This document shows positions 30,181 to 39,762 of a stretch of 64,000 nt of DNA, in pieces (position 1 is the stretch's first letter; the number at the start of each line of letters is the position of its first letter). Location of the stretch: assembly GCA_030323305.1 (NCBI GenBank), contig CP106741.1:5393501-5457500 (forward strand). The letters are read 5' to 3'. The notes beneath the pieces are model-generated. The model was not told the DNA's origin, made no database searches, and saw nothing but the letters and a program-made list of their open reading frames with translations. The stretch comes from Paenibacillus sp. CC-CFT747 (GTDB lineage Bacteria > Bacillota > Bacilli > Paenibacillales > NBRC-103111). Both the position numbers and the translations under genes were made by a program.

Positions 30181-31805
30181 TTATTTGCGGCTGTTGAAGC
30201 GGTCGAGCGCCGCCTGTCTTGCTTTAATGGCCTCCTCGATTCCCATGCTCTTCAGCGTTTGAACAAACTTGTCGTAATTGGCCATCGGCTCCGCGCCCAT
30301 GATGAATTTGCTGATCATCTCGTCGCGGTACGTTTTGACGTCATTCATGATCGAAGCGACTTTGGAGCTCTCTTCAGCCGTCAGGGTGACAGGCGGCATC
30401 AGCTTCGAATGATCGGCGGTCATCCACGCCTTCTGGGCGTTCTGCTGCTCCGGCAAAGCGAAATACTGCTCGATATACCGCTTATCCTGTACAATCGGGC
30501 CGCTCCAGGAGGCGATGAAGTATTTGGCCATGGCCTGGGTAACCGGGAGCTTATCCGGGTTGTTCAGGATAGTATCGGTATACTTGGGATAGCCGTTCTC
30601 CATTTTGTAGCTCTGTCCTTCGACCCCAAAGTTGAAGAGAAGGTGCCCCTCCTGCCCGTATTTGTAATCCAGCCACTTGACGATCTGCTCCGGATTTTTA
30701 GCGGAGGAGGTGATGGCGGCGCCAATTCCGGTGAAGGGGTAGGTATATTGGCCGAGCGCCTTATCCCCTTCCTTCAGCACCGGATAAGGAACTCCCATGA
30801 GCGAGAAGGAGGGATCTTTGGGCTGCACCAATCCGATATAGCGTCCGATGCCGCTTCCGGCATAGCCGGAGAAGGATCCCGCCTGGTTGCCGGTTACTTT
30901 GGCATCCTTCAGCTTGCCGTCCGTCGTGGCGTAGTCCTTATCGATAAGACCCTCTTTGTACCATTTGGCCATGGTCGTAAGGTATTCCTTGTACTGCGGC
31001 TCCAGAGGGCCGTATTTGACCTTTCCGTTCTCTTGGAAGAAATCCTGGGTGATTCCCCATGCCCCGATGAACAAGTGGTTGAAATCGGTCTCTGAGGACA
31101 TATAGACAAAAGGAAGCTCATCCTTCTTTCCGTTGCCGTTAGGATCCTTGTCGCGGAAAGCGGTGAGAACGGCTTCCCAATCGGCGATTGTCTTGGGAGC
31201 CTGCATGCCCACTTTGTCCAGCCAATCCTTGCGGAGGATGGGACCGTTAACACTAGACAACTGAGGGTCGCCGAGCAGGAACGGCATGGCATAGATGTTG
31301 CCCTCGTCCGTCGTAATCATCTTGCGGAATTCCGGATTGTCTTTCAGAACCTTGGTCAAATTGGGAGCGTATTTCTCGATGAGCTCGTTCAGCCGGATAA
31401 TCCTTTTTCCTTGACCAGGCTGTCGGCCCCTTTGGGCGCGCCGCTCCAATCGTACTCAATGACATCGGGAAGCTTGCTCGAGGCGATCATGAGGTTGAAT
31501 TGATCTTTCTCCTGTCCGGCCGGCGGGTGCTGGAAGTCCACCTTGGTGCCCGTCTTCTTCTCCAGCTCCTTATAAGCGGCAATCTCGTTGTAGCTCTTCA
31601 TCGTGGCGGCAGCGTTCGGATTCAACGATACCCAGTAGCTGATCGACGCCGGATAGCTTACTTCGGCCGGTGTACCGGCTGTTGGCGAGGGGCTGGCCGC
31701 CGTTCCGGTTCCTTCTTTCTTGCTGCTGCATCCTGCAGCCGCGACCGCAACCAACGATGTGGCCAGAACAGCGGTGGTGAGTCTCTTCGTCTTTCTTCCT
31801 TCCAT
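30181..31805 (-). CDS. Lipoprotein sugar-binding protein, one apparent frameshift
   Basis: The start ATG at 31805 has AGGAGGG upstream. The lipoprotein signal ends in the lipobox VAAAGC. The mature N-terminus carries the usual Ser/Thr/Ala/Gly linker. The frame breaks in the T5 run at 31404-31408: the N-terminal piece ends KEKGLSG at a stop, while one more base gives KEKRIIRLNELIEKYAPNLT, a family-typical stretch. The rest has DPNGNGKKDELPF and the C-terminal helix MGIEEAIKARQAALDRF. The repaired length is 541 aa. It feeds the two permeases downstream and is transcribed from the promoter at 31856-31884, divergently from the AraC regulator. Confidence 0.88.
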
Positions 31806-31855
31806 AAGGCGGACCCTCCTGTAAATGAATGCGAATTATTTAACCTGCAAATTCG

Positions 31856-31884
31856 ATTATAGAGAATACCCCGCCAGCTGCCTA
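31856..31884 (-). promoter_or_regulatory. Candidate promoter of the second importer
   Basis: On the minus strand TAGGCA (four of six matches to the -35 consensus), 17 bases, and a perfect TATAAT. It lies about 50 bases upstream of the binding-protein start. Confidence 0.6.
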
Positions 31885-32055
31885 TAATCCGTTCCCCGGC
31901 TCACCAACAGGTTTTAAGATGGGGGATAAACCGATTTTCGCGGGACCAACCGATCTTCTTTTCCTGTTCTTAAACCCTTGCCCCGCAAGCATTTGCCCTG
32001 CCACCAAAGGGAATGCCGGTTGTCCGGCACCTCCGGACCTGTACCGAACCTGCAA

Positions 32056-32084
32056 TTGTAGGAGGTCCCGAGGTGTGCTAAACT
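32056..32084 (+). promoter_or_regulatory. Candidate promoter of the membrane-bound AraC regulator
   Basis: TTGTAG, 17 bases, TAAACT. It ends 43 bases before the regulator's TTG start. The rest of the 31885-32055 gap shows no other clear element. Confidence 0.45.
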
Positions 32085-32127
32085 CAAACCAAAGTCATGC
32101 CCACGAATGCACGGGGAGGAAACCGAA

Positions 32128-34439
32128 TTGATCCAACGACGCAAGAAGCTTTTCCTCACATTATGGTTTTCCTATCTCCTTATTCTCTTTATCCCCGTTT
32201 CCATCTTTGCGGTGTTGTATACCAACATCGAGCAGCTTATGGTGAAGAACGCGAACCGCTCCAATCTGGCTATGCTCGAGCAGGCCAGGCAGGCCGTGGA
32301 CACCCAGATGCAGGAGATCAACCGGCTGACCAGCCAGATTGCGACCCAGCCCAAGCTTCAGACTTTATGGAATATCCGGGAGAACGACCGCTATGTGGAG
32401 TATTCGGAAGCCGTCAATATTCTTAAGAATATCCGAAGCGGAAGCACCTTTGCCGGCAACTATTACATCCAATTGGCGGAATCGGATCTTATTCTTTCCC
32501 CAAGCCTGAAGACCGACACCTCTACGTATCTGAATAAGATCAGCACGTATGCCGACAAGGACGAAGCCTGGGTTCGGTCCCATGTCTTATCCGGCTATCA
32601 TTTCCAGACCTTCTGGCCGTCCGCTTCGATTATAGAGAACTCTTTGATCAAGAATGTGATCACCTGCGCCGTCTCCCTTCCCCTGGGCGAAAGTGCCAAT
32701 GTCAGGGCCACGCTTGTCATTCTCATTGACGAGGAGCAGATCTTCAACATTCTGAAGCAGATCGAATGGGCCAGCAGCGGAAGAATCTACATTCTGGACG
32801 ACCATAACCAGGTCATCATGTCATCGGTAGGTGACCGGACCCTGCCGGAAGGCGTACTTCCCGAGGTGAGCGGAAGTCCGCAATACCGGACCATTGAGCT
32901 GGATGGGAATTCCATGATGCTCTCCTCTACGGCCGGAACCAGCGGATGGAAATACCTCTCCCTCGTTCCCGAGGAAGTCGTTCTGAAGAGGGTTAATCAG
33001 ATCAAGCAATGGGCGTATCTCGTCCTGGCCGCCGCCTTGGCCGCGGGCTCTGCGGCTGCCGGCTGGATGGCTTACCGGAATTACAGCCCGATCCGCGACA
33101 TGGTCACGGCTCTCCTCAACGGACGGAGTGAAACCGCTCCCATCTCAGGAAACGAGTATGAATTCATCCAGTCTTCCATCACCGCAACGCTTGCCGAAGG
33201 AAAGCAGCTTAAGCAAAGGCTGGAAGAGCATACCCCCGTCGTCCGGGCCCACTTCCTGACGAGGCTGTTGAAAGGCCAAGCGGATCCCGATGCTTTCAAG
33301 GAGAGTTCCCTTGAGTTTATGGGACTCCGTTTTCCCTATGACGGCATCTGCGTCGTTCTGATTGAGGTGGACGACCTGAGCGAGTTCGGAAAGGAGGACA
33401 CCGAGCGGGAGTGGGCGCTTGCCCGCTTTATTCTCATTAACTTAAGCAGCGAATTGATAGGCGATTCCGGCTATGTCACGGAAACGGACCGGAACCGGTT
33501 TGCTATCCTCATGAACGTAGAGGACGACTCTGAAGAAACCAGACTTAGGCGCGATGAATTCGTTTCCCAGCTTAAGCAGGTCGTGGAAGGCCGTTTCCGG
33601 TTGAAAATAACGGCGGCAGCGAGCTCTATTCGCATGGGCCTGCCGGAAGCCGGCCGATGCTATGCCGAAGCGCTGGAGGCGTTGGATTACCGGATCATTC
33701 ACGGAATCAGCTCCTACATTCATTTTGACGAGATCCGACAGCCGGGCGGGGGTTCTATCAGTATCCGATGGAAACCGAGGTCCAGCTTACGAACTTAATG
33801 AAAAGCGGGGATGCTTCCGGTGTAGAAGCCCTTCTCGATGACATTTACCGGACCAATGAAAGGTCCCAGGGCATGACGCCCGAAATGAGCAAATGCCTGT
33901 TCTTTGACTTGCTTGGCACGGTTCTGAAGGTGCTCCACGCCTTGAAGCTGGACGGGAAGGAGCTCTTCGCCGATACCGGAGATCCCGTTAAGCTGATCAT
34001 GAGCAGTCACTCCGCCGAAGATATGCTGCGCCGGATCAAGGAATTGTCGGCCATGATCTGCTCCATCGTCTGCGAGGCCAAATCGGACCAGAGTGACCGG
34101 CTTAACGAGCAAATCAAGCAATACCTCGAAGAAAAATACGCCGATAACGGCCTGAGCCTCACCTCGATTGCCGATCATTTCGGGGTGACGGCCCCCTATG
34201 TGTCGGGCTTCTTCAAAAAACAGAACAACATGAATTTAACCGACTACCTGGTCGCTATCCGGATCCGCGAAGCGAAGCACCTTCTGTCCGATCCCCGTCT
34301 TACCGTTCTCCAAGTCGCCCAGATGGTCGGATATGCGACGGATATCGGGTTTATCCGGGTCTTTAAGAAGCAGGAAGGCGTTACGCCCGGAAAATTCCGG
34401 GAAATCGCCCTGCGGGACAAGCAGGCCGATAGCGGATAA
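32128..34439 (+). CDS. Membrane-anchored AraC family regulator with extracellular sensor, one apparent frameshift
   Basis: TTG at 32128, seven bases after GGGGAGGA, is the likeliest start; an ATG at 32107 is in frame but has no site. A membrane segment (LTLWFSYLLILFIPVSIFAV) opens an extracytoplasmic Cache-like domain, and a second segment (AYLVLAAALAAGSAAAGW, about residue 290) ends it. A GGDEF-like degenerate middle region follows, then the AraC domain (SLTSIADHFGVTAPYVSGFF, VAQMVGYATDIGFIRVFKKQ). The frame breaks in the G5 run at 33748-33752; one more G reads GGGFYQYPMETEVQLTNLM. The repaired length is 770 aa, the normal size. It is divergent from the importer and should sense its sugar outside the cell. 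Confidence 0.85.
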
Positions 34440-34480
34440 GGTATACTGAAGAAGAATCCATGGAGAGGAGTCGATGTATC

Positions 34481-35353
34481 ATGATCATGCGTCCCCTGCC
34501 CTGCCTGAATCAACCGAGCTCCGCCGTTATGTTCGGAGCCGCCAGCCTGGGATCCGTTTCCCAAGAAGAGGCCGATGCTTCTATCTCTTACGCCCTGGAG
34601 CAGGGAGTAAACCATTTCGACACGGCTGCAAGCTATGGAGATGCCGAGCTTCGAATGGGTCCCTGGATGCCGAAAGTCCGGGACCGTATCATCCTCGCGA
34701 CCAAAACGGGGGAACGGACCCGGGAGAAGGCAAAAGCCCAGCTTCACCGGTCGCTGGAACGGCTGCAGGTAGACTCCGTCGACCTGCTTCAGATGCATGC
34801 GGTTGGTGACATGGACAATCTCGATCAATGTACCGGCAAGGGCGGCGCGCTCGAAGCCCTGCTGGAGGCGAAGGAAGAAGGGCTGATTCGCGCTATCGGC
34901 ATTACGGGACACGGCCATCAGGCGCCAGCCGTTCATTATGAAGCGCTGCGGCGGTTTCCGTTCGATACCGTTCTTCTCCCGCTGAATTATTACCTCTACT
35001 CCATACCTTCCTACCGGGCCGATTTCGACCGGCTGCTCGCAGCCGCTTCAGAAAGCGGTACCAGTGTGCGGGTAATCAAAGCGATCGCCAAAGGTCCTTG
35101 GGCTCCGGAGCAGAAAAGGGAGTATGCCACTTGGTACGAGCCCTTTGACACCCAGAAGGTGATCGACGCCTGTGTCCATTTTGTGCTTTCTTTTCCAACT
35201 ATCTCTGGATTTGCGAGTGCGGGGGACGTCCACCTCTTCCCCAAAATCGTAGACGCCGTCAACCGCTATGGTTCCATGAACGACGAGGAGGCGAACGCCA
35301 TTCTCTCCTCCATTCAAGGGTACAGCAGCCCTTTTGAAACCCCGGTATCTTAA
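34481..35353 (+). CDS. Aldo/keto reductase
   Basis: 290 intact codons from ATG 34481, ten bases after GAGAGGAG. The catalytic tetrad pattern is visible: Asp and Tyr in FDTAASYGDAELRMG, Lys in LATKTGER, His in LLQMHAV. The family reduces aldehydes or ketosugars with NADPH. The C-terminal part is about 30 residues shorter than in classical members, and the cofactor-binding end is not clearly recognisable, as in the bacterial YghZ/Tas-like short group. It starts about 40 bases behind the AraC regulator and may be read through from it. Confidence 0.8.
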   Translation: MIMRPLPCLNQPSSAVMFGAASLGSVSQEEADASISYALEQGVNHFDTAASYGDAELRMGPWMPKVRDRIILATKTGERTREKAKAQLHRSLERLQVDSVDLLQMHAVGDMDNLDQCTGKGGALEALLEAKEEGLIRAIGITGHGHQAPAVHYEALRRFPFDTVLLPLNYYLYSIPSYRADFDRLLAAASESGTSVRVIKAIAKGPWAPEQKREYATWYEPFDTQKVIDACVHFVLSFPTISGFASAGDVHLFPKIVDAVNRYGSMNDEEANAILSSIQGYSSPFETPVS

Positions 35354-35377
35354 GCAAAGAAACGCGCGTGCTTGCTC

Positions 35378-35411
35378 AGCAGCCTTCCGGCCATTACGGC
35401 GGAAGGCTGCT
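35378..35411. terminator. Terminator after the aldo/keto reductase gene
   Basis: AGCAGCCTTCC and GGAAGGCTGCT form an 11-base perfect stem around a 12-base loop, followed by a weak T tract. Confidence 0.7.
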
Positions 35412-35465
35412 TTGCTTAACGTCGTTCGTCACCCCAACGTCGGACCAGCGGTTCTTCCCTATGGT

Positions 35466-35493
35466 TTGCACACAGGCGGGCTTATTATATAAT
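35466..35493 (+). promoter_or_regulatory. Candidate promoter of the ParB-like gene
   Basis: TTGCAC, 16 bases, perfect TATAAT. It lies 60 bases upstream of the ATG at 35554. Confidence 0.6.
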
Positions 35494-35553
35494 ACCTTAT
35501 GTCCGATCATCCCTGGCACAAGGGATATCCATCCTACGTAAGGAGCCCTGATA

Positions 35554-36593
35554 ATGGAAATCATCGACATCCCCTCCCATTTGATCGAGGAGGACAAAGA
35601 TCAGCCCCGTAACCAATTCGATGAGGAAGCCCTCCAAGAACTCATGAGGAGCATTGAAGAATTGGGCTTGCTCTCCCCCATCAAAGTAAGAACGGTCGCA
35701 GGCGGCCGATATAAGATCATTTACGGCAACCGCCGGTACAAGGCATGCATGAGACTCGCTCTTCCTTCCATTCCCTGCATCGTTTCGACGGCCGATAACG
35801 AGCTGGAGATTTATTTGGAGCAGGTCGCCGAGAATCTGAACCGCGAGAGCTTCAATCCTGTCGAAGAAGCGGAAGCCTTTCACAAGCTGATGAATGATCC
35901 CAAATTCAGCTCCTCGGTTAAATTCCTTTCCAGCAAGCTCGGAAAGCCCGAGACGTACATCAAGCACAAGCTGGATCTGCTCAACTTCGGACCGTCCGTC
36001 CGCAAGCTCGTCGTAAGCGGCTCCGAAATCCGCAAGGACCGGCTGACGGAAGAGCAGCTTCTTCCTCTTAAGGATCTTCCGCTCGAATACCGCGATCCGC
36101 TCGCCAAAATCGCCGCACGGGACGAGCTGCCGGTCAGCGACGTGAAGAAAATCGCCCGGCTGTTCAAGGATAAGGAGCTGTCCGACAATACCAAAGGCAA
36201 GCTCCTGTACAAGAACGGGAGCGAGCTGCTGGAAACGTGGTCCATCCGTCAGCAGAACAAGGCCAAGCGGCAAGAGCCCGCCGCGCCCCCGCCTTCTAAA
36301 GAGACCAAGATAGAGAAGCAGGGCACAGGGGTACCGGATGCCCAGGAGAAAGAAGCGGCTCCCCTTCGAAGCCGTCTTCCTTGCCTCCGATGGACAAGCT
36401 CCTTGAGCTTCTTGCGGCGGAAGATCACTCATCCTTCCGTTACAAGGAAGCTGCTCAAGCCGCATCACAGCTGGAAGCGGCCGACCGGGAGACCGCGGCT
36501 TCCGCAATAGGCGACCTGATCGTCCGGCTGGAGAACGAGCTAATCGAATGGAAAGCTCTGCAAGAGCGGATGGCCAAGCAGCCGGCCGAGTGA
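35554..36593 (+). CDS. Stand-alone ParB-like nuclease/CTPase-domain protein, one apparent frameshift
   Basis: Start ATG at 35554 behind AAGGAG. The ParB N-terminal domain is clear: DQPRNQFDEEALQELMRSI, GLLSPIKVRT, IIYGNRRYKACMRL, and ENLNRESFNPVEEAEAFHKL. A helix-turn-helix region follows (SSKLGKPETYIKHKLDLL). The frame breaks in C4 at 36361-36364; one more C gives APPSKPSSLPPMDKLLELL and a helical tail ending QERMAKQPAE. The repaired length is about 346 aa. No ParA partner or oriC neighbourhood is present, so this is not the chromosomal Spo0J gene. Noc- or phage-type orphan ParB proteins are the likely relatives; DNA target unknown. Confidence 0.8.
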
Positions 36594-36638
36594 CGCCACA
36601 CTCCCCGCCGCCGGGAACGCATAAGCAGAAGCTCACCA

Positions 36639-36682
36639 AACCAAACAAAGCTAAGCCGCGAGCGGCTTAGCTTTGTTTGGTT
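36639..36682. terminator. Bidirectional terminator
   Basis: ACCAAACAAAGCTAAGCCGC and its near-perfect complement form a 20-base stem with a minimal loop. It separates the convergent ParB-like and squalene/phytoene synthase genes. Confidence 0.85.
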
Positions 36683-36710
36683 CCTGCTTATCATCCTACG
36701 ATCGTTCCGT

Positions 36711-37544
36711 TCAGCCCCTGACCCGAGCGACGATGTCCAGCACCTTGGCCCGGGTCAGCTTGCTGCCGCCGCTCGCGATGATGTTGACCGTAGCATGGGC
36801 AAGCGCCAGAGGAATCCGGCAGAAATCGAGAGCCGGTCCTTTCTTAAGCTCGGAGATGTATTCGTCCGCGGCTTTCAGATTCCGGCGGGTGTAGCGGACC
36901 ATCTCGTCCATCCCCCATCCCTCGGGGAAGAAGTTGACTCCACGGGTGCCGTCTTCCGAGCGGTTGCGGAGAATATTGACCGACTGCAGGCCCCGTCCGA
37001 AAGCCACCGCCTTGACGGGATCGGACTTCGTGTCGTCATACCACGCCCACAGGTCGGACAGCATCTCGCCTACCGCTCCCGCGACGCAGTACGTATACTG
37101 GTCCAGGTCCTCTTCGGTACGGATCTCCCACTTCCGTTCCACCCAATGAGCCATCCCGAGGGACATCTCTTGGATATAGCGGAAAACCGTCGGAGCGATG
37201 CTGGTCGGGCACAAGGAAGCCCAATCGCTGATTCGCAGGCTGACCTCCGGGATGGAGTCCCGGTAAGGGGCCAGAAAAGCATCCAGCGCCGCATAAATCT
37301 TCTGCTCGCCCTCTTGATCAAAGGCTTGTCCGATGCCCTTCAGAAGCTGAATCTTCAGTGAATCCTCCATCTCCGGATGGTCTTCTATTTCGTCGATCGC
37401 CCTCATACACAGGTAGGCGGAGGCGACGGCCTCCTTCAGGCCGGGCTTCAGCCGGCTGATTGGAATATAAAAGGTGCGGCTCGTATCAGCCAGCATCTTC
37501 ATGGCTTTCTCCAGTGTTACGATGGTATTCCCTCCAATGGTCAA
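36711..37544 (-). CDS. Squalene/phytoene synthase family protein
   Basis: 277 codons with the two aspartate-rich motifs that bind diphosphate through magnesium: MRAIDEIEDHP (about residue 48) and WYDDTKSDP (about 170). RTFYIPISRL and GLQSVNILRNRSEDGTRGVNFF are typical. The family joins two prenyl diphosphates head to head. No carotenoid desaturase or hopanoid cyclase gene is near, so the product is unknown. The only canonical start codon is a TTG at 37544. A good GGAGGG site lies after it inside the frame, with no normal start codon behind it, so the true start is uncertain. Nothing else is clear in the 37545-37772 gap. Confidence 0.8.
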   Translation of the reverse strand: MTIGGNTIVTLEKAMKMLADTSRTFYIPISRLKPGLKEAVASAYLCMRAIDEIEDHPEMEDSLKIQLLKGIGQAFDQEGEQKIYAALDAFLAPYRDSIPEVSLRISDWASLCPTSIAPTVFRYIQEMSLGMAHWVERKWEIRTEEDLDQYTYCVAGAVGEMLSDLWAWYDDTKSDPVKAVAFGRGLQSVNILRNRSEDGTRGVNFFPEGWGMDEMVRYTRRNLKAADEYISELKKGPALDFCRIPLALAHATVNIIASGGSKLTRAKVLDIVARVRG

Positions 37545-37772
37545 GTAAAGGCATGGATACCTGTCGATCCCATTCCCTTAAGTTTGTGCCTATGGAACAT
37601 CTAACCATTACCCGAACGGTAACGAAGCGAAACAGCGCTCCGTATGCACTCTTCTTAGCGTACACCAAAGGGCGGGGTCTCAACAACCCAAACGGGTCTC
37701 CCTACCCATAATAATTTCCGCCCGTTCGGAAAATAATACTAAAAGAATTCACAAATCACGGGAGGTGCCCTA

Positions 37773-37889
37773 ATGCCGGATAAGGAAAAAGAGACCGTCG
37801 AACCGTTGGAAGCCGACGAACTGGAAGAAGACGAGGAAGACCTCGAGGCCGAGGACGAAACCCATGTGGAATGGGCCGGGTTTATCTAA
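37773..37889 (+). CDS. Small highly acidic protein of 38 residues
   Basis: The ATG at 37773 has a perfect GGGAGGT site seven bases upstream and the frame ends before a strong terminator, which makes it a real transcript unit. The product has 17 Asp/Glu residues, a run of acidic residues in its middle, and a distinct end HVEWAGFI. I do not recognise a family. Confidence 0.55.
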   Translation: MPDKEKETVEPLEADELEEDEEDLEAEDETHVEWAGFI

Positions 37890-37943
37890 CCGCTCTTCCC
37901 CTAAGCCTGCGCCCCTCCAAAAAGCAGCAGCGAAGCGAATAAG

Positions 37944-37973
37944 AAACAGCCATCCCGCCCGGGATGGCTGTTT
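37944..37973. terminator. Bidirectional terminator
   Basis: AAACAGCCATCCC and GGGATGGCTGTTT pair perfectly around a short loop. It serves the small acidic gene on the plus strand and the DUF4091 gene on the minus strand. Confidence 0.85.
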
Positions 37974-37990
37974 GGCTTGGAGGTATAGAA

Positions 37991-39637
37991 TTAGGAGGCC
38001 GAGGCAATTTCGCGGTTAACCTTCTCCCGGAAGTTCAACAGAGCACGTTCTTCAAGCGGATAGCTCGTCATGCTTAAGCCGCTGCCCAGCTCTTGCTCGA
38101 CCAAGGCAAGCACCTTCTCCCTGCCCGCGGATTCCTCCAGCAGCTCCAGCGCACGCAGATCCTGCAGCGCCTCCGTCATCACTTCCAGCCGGATGGACTC
38201 GACCGGCCCATCCTCTCCCGGATAAACGAGAAAGGCATCCCCGGAAGGAAACGCATGTCCGGCATCGGTCACCCGGTAAGGATCAATGGGATACTTGGAA
38301 TACTGCGAATACCAGAAATTATAGCCCCAATGAAGGAAGCCTTTTAGGTTATAGACATAGGACAGAACCCCCATGATCCGGTTTCGCGAAGATGGCATAT
38401 GGAAGAACCGGTTGGGAACATCGATATGCTGGGAGCAGCAATAATAGGTCCACAGCTCATCCAGCTTTCTTTCCACGAAAGGCTCGATATGATTGTTGGC
38501 GGGAATGGGCTGCTTGACGAGTCCTTTATCATAGAAGGTTGCGTCCGACAAAGCATCGATAATGGGATATTGGTCCAGATGCTTCCGGATGAGAGCGCTT
38601 GCTTTGGAATACGACTCCAAATGGGACAAGTTCGGTTCGTCCGAAATATGAAAATAACATTTGTCCTCCCATCCGGTCCGCTGAAGAAAAGCGATCAAAT
38701 CCGGGAGAAAGGCATCGAGAAAAGCTTCGTATTCCGGACCGGCCGCGTCGGTGTCCCAGCCAAAGATTTGCTGCAGGGTTCCATCCAATTCCGCTATTAT
38801 TTTGGGGGCGTGCTTGGCTCCCCATTGGGTGAACAGATGGGACATTTCCAAATAAGGGATGCCTTCCTCTTCGCATAGGGAGATCCAACGTTCCAGCCTC
38901 TCATAGCCAAAGCTGTAGGCGCTGCCCGTCTTCTTCACGTCGACAAGCTGAACCGTCGGCCGTTCTCCGCCCACCTCGGTATCGAGCGGAGGCGTAAACA
39001 AAGGAGTCAGGATCATATTCATTCCGTGCTCGGCTGCCGTACGAATAAACTGCCGGATCCTGACCCAGTGCTTCTCACTGAACACTGCGTCCCCGTAATA
39101 GGTGGCGAGGCAGTCCGCATGGAACCATTCGGTATGCAGGAGCCGCTGCTTCGGCAGATCGGCCTCGATCCGGTTTAAGGTAAAGGTCTCCTCTGCAGCC
39201 TTTTCTCCGTCCGCGGAGGTGAAGACAATATGTATGGCCTCTTCCCCGCCCTTGCTTTCCCCGCCAGGATGAACGGTCACCCAGACCGATCTCCACTGCT
39301 GGGGAGGACCGACTACCCGGCCTTCCTTTATCGGAAGAAGAGGATCCGGATACAAGCCGGGGGTGCTGCGCAGAATTCCCTCGTCATGCCGGTGATAGCA
39401 AGGCATCTCGGAAGGCACCAGGCCAATTTCGCGAAGCGTGATGCTCGAGCAGCCGCTCGTGGAGGCCTTGACGAATAGAGGCTTGGTCAAGTGGCCGCAC
39501 CGGTAAGCGACCTGGAACGAGTAGGTTTCGTTCCTTAAGGCGGTCCCCGCCATCCAAGGCTCGGCCTTCAGCCCCTCATCCGCAAAAACTTTAACAAGTG
39601 AGGAAACCAGCCGGGTTTCCAAGGAAATCGGTTCCAT
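37991..39637 (-). CDS. DUF4091/GH123-like glycoside hydrolase
   Basis: 548 intact codons, ATG at 39637 directly after the TAG of a short upstream frame (GAAGGGGA site). The catalytic region resembles GH123 N-acetylgalactosaminidases: CYFHISDEPNLSHL at about residue 330 places an Asp-Glu pair at the barrel centre. The C-terminus with MGVLSYVYNLKGFLHWGYNF and DPYRVTDAG is the DUF4091 signature. There is no signal peptide. GH123 enzymes cut GalNAc from glycosphingolipids and glycosaminoglycan-like chains by substrate-assisted catalysis; the exact substrate here is inferred only loosely. The gene follows the MATE exporter. Confidence 0.8.
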   Translation of the reverse strand: MEPISLETRLVSSLVKVFADEGLKAEPWMAGTALRNETYSFQVAYRCGHLTKPLFVKASTSGCSSITLREIGLVPSEMPCYHRHDEGILRSTPGLYPDPLLPIKEGRVVGPPQQWRSVWVTVHPGGESKGGEEAIHIVFTSADGEKAAEETFTLNRIEADLPKQRLLHTEWFHADCLATYYGDAVFSEKHWVRIRQFIRTAAEHGMNMILTPLFTPPLDTEVGGERPTVQLVDVKKTGSAYSFGYERLERWISLCEEEGIPYLEMSHLFTQWGAKHAPKIIAELDGTLQQIFGWDTDAAGPEYEAFLDAFLPDLIAFLQRTGWEDKCYFHISDEPNLSHLESYSKASALIRKHLDQYPIIDALSDATFYDKGLVKQPIPANNHIEPFVERKLDELWTYYCCSQHIDVPNRFFHMPSSRNRIMGVLSYVYNLKGFLHWGYNFWYSQYSKYPIDPYRVTDAGHAFPSGDAFLVYPGEDGPVESIRLEVMTEALQDLRALELLEESAGREKVLALVEQELGSGLSMTSYPLEERALLNFREKVNREIASAS

Positions 39638-39748
39638 CTAACAATCCCCTTCCTTCTCATAGCAATACCTGTCGAATACAGGATACGCTTTATCGGAATC
39701 CAAGTCCAGGTAATTCTTCCAACCCCCGAAGCGTGACGAGAAGGGCAC
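39638..39748 (-). CDS. Possible 36-residue protein between MATE and DUF4091 genes
   Basis: The frame from GTG 39748 runs to a TAG that abuts the ATG of the DUF4091 gene (TAGATG), which would couple their translation. The peptide is rich in aromatic and charged residues (FGGWKNYLDLDSDKAYPVF) and does not look like random shadow sequence. There is no good ribosome binding site, and I recognise no family. It could also be the remnant of a longer gene. Confidence 0.3.
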   Translation of the reverse strand: MPFSSRFGGWKNYLDLDSDKAYPVFDRYCYEKEGDC

Positions 39749-39762
39749 CCCATTGGGATTAG

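Noticed and set aside
32107..32127. ATG at 32107 as start of the membrane-bound AraC gene
   Set aside because: The ribosome binding site GGGGAGGA lies behind it and fits the TTG at 32128.
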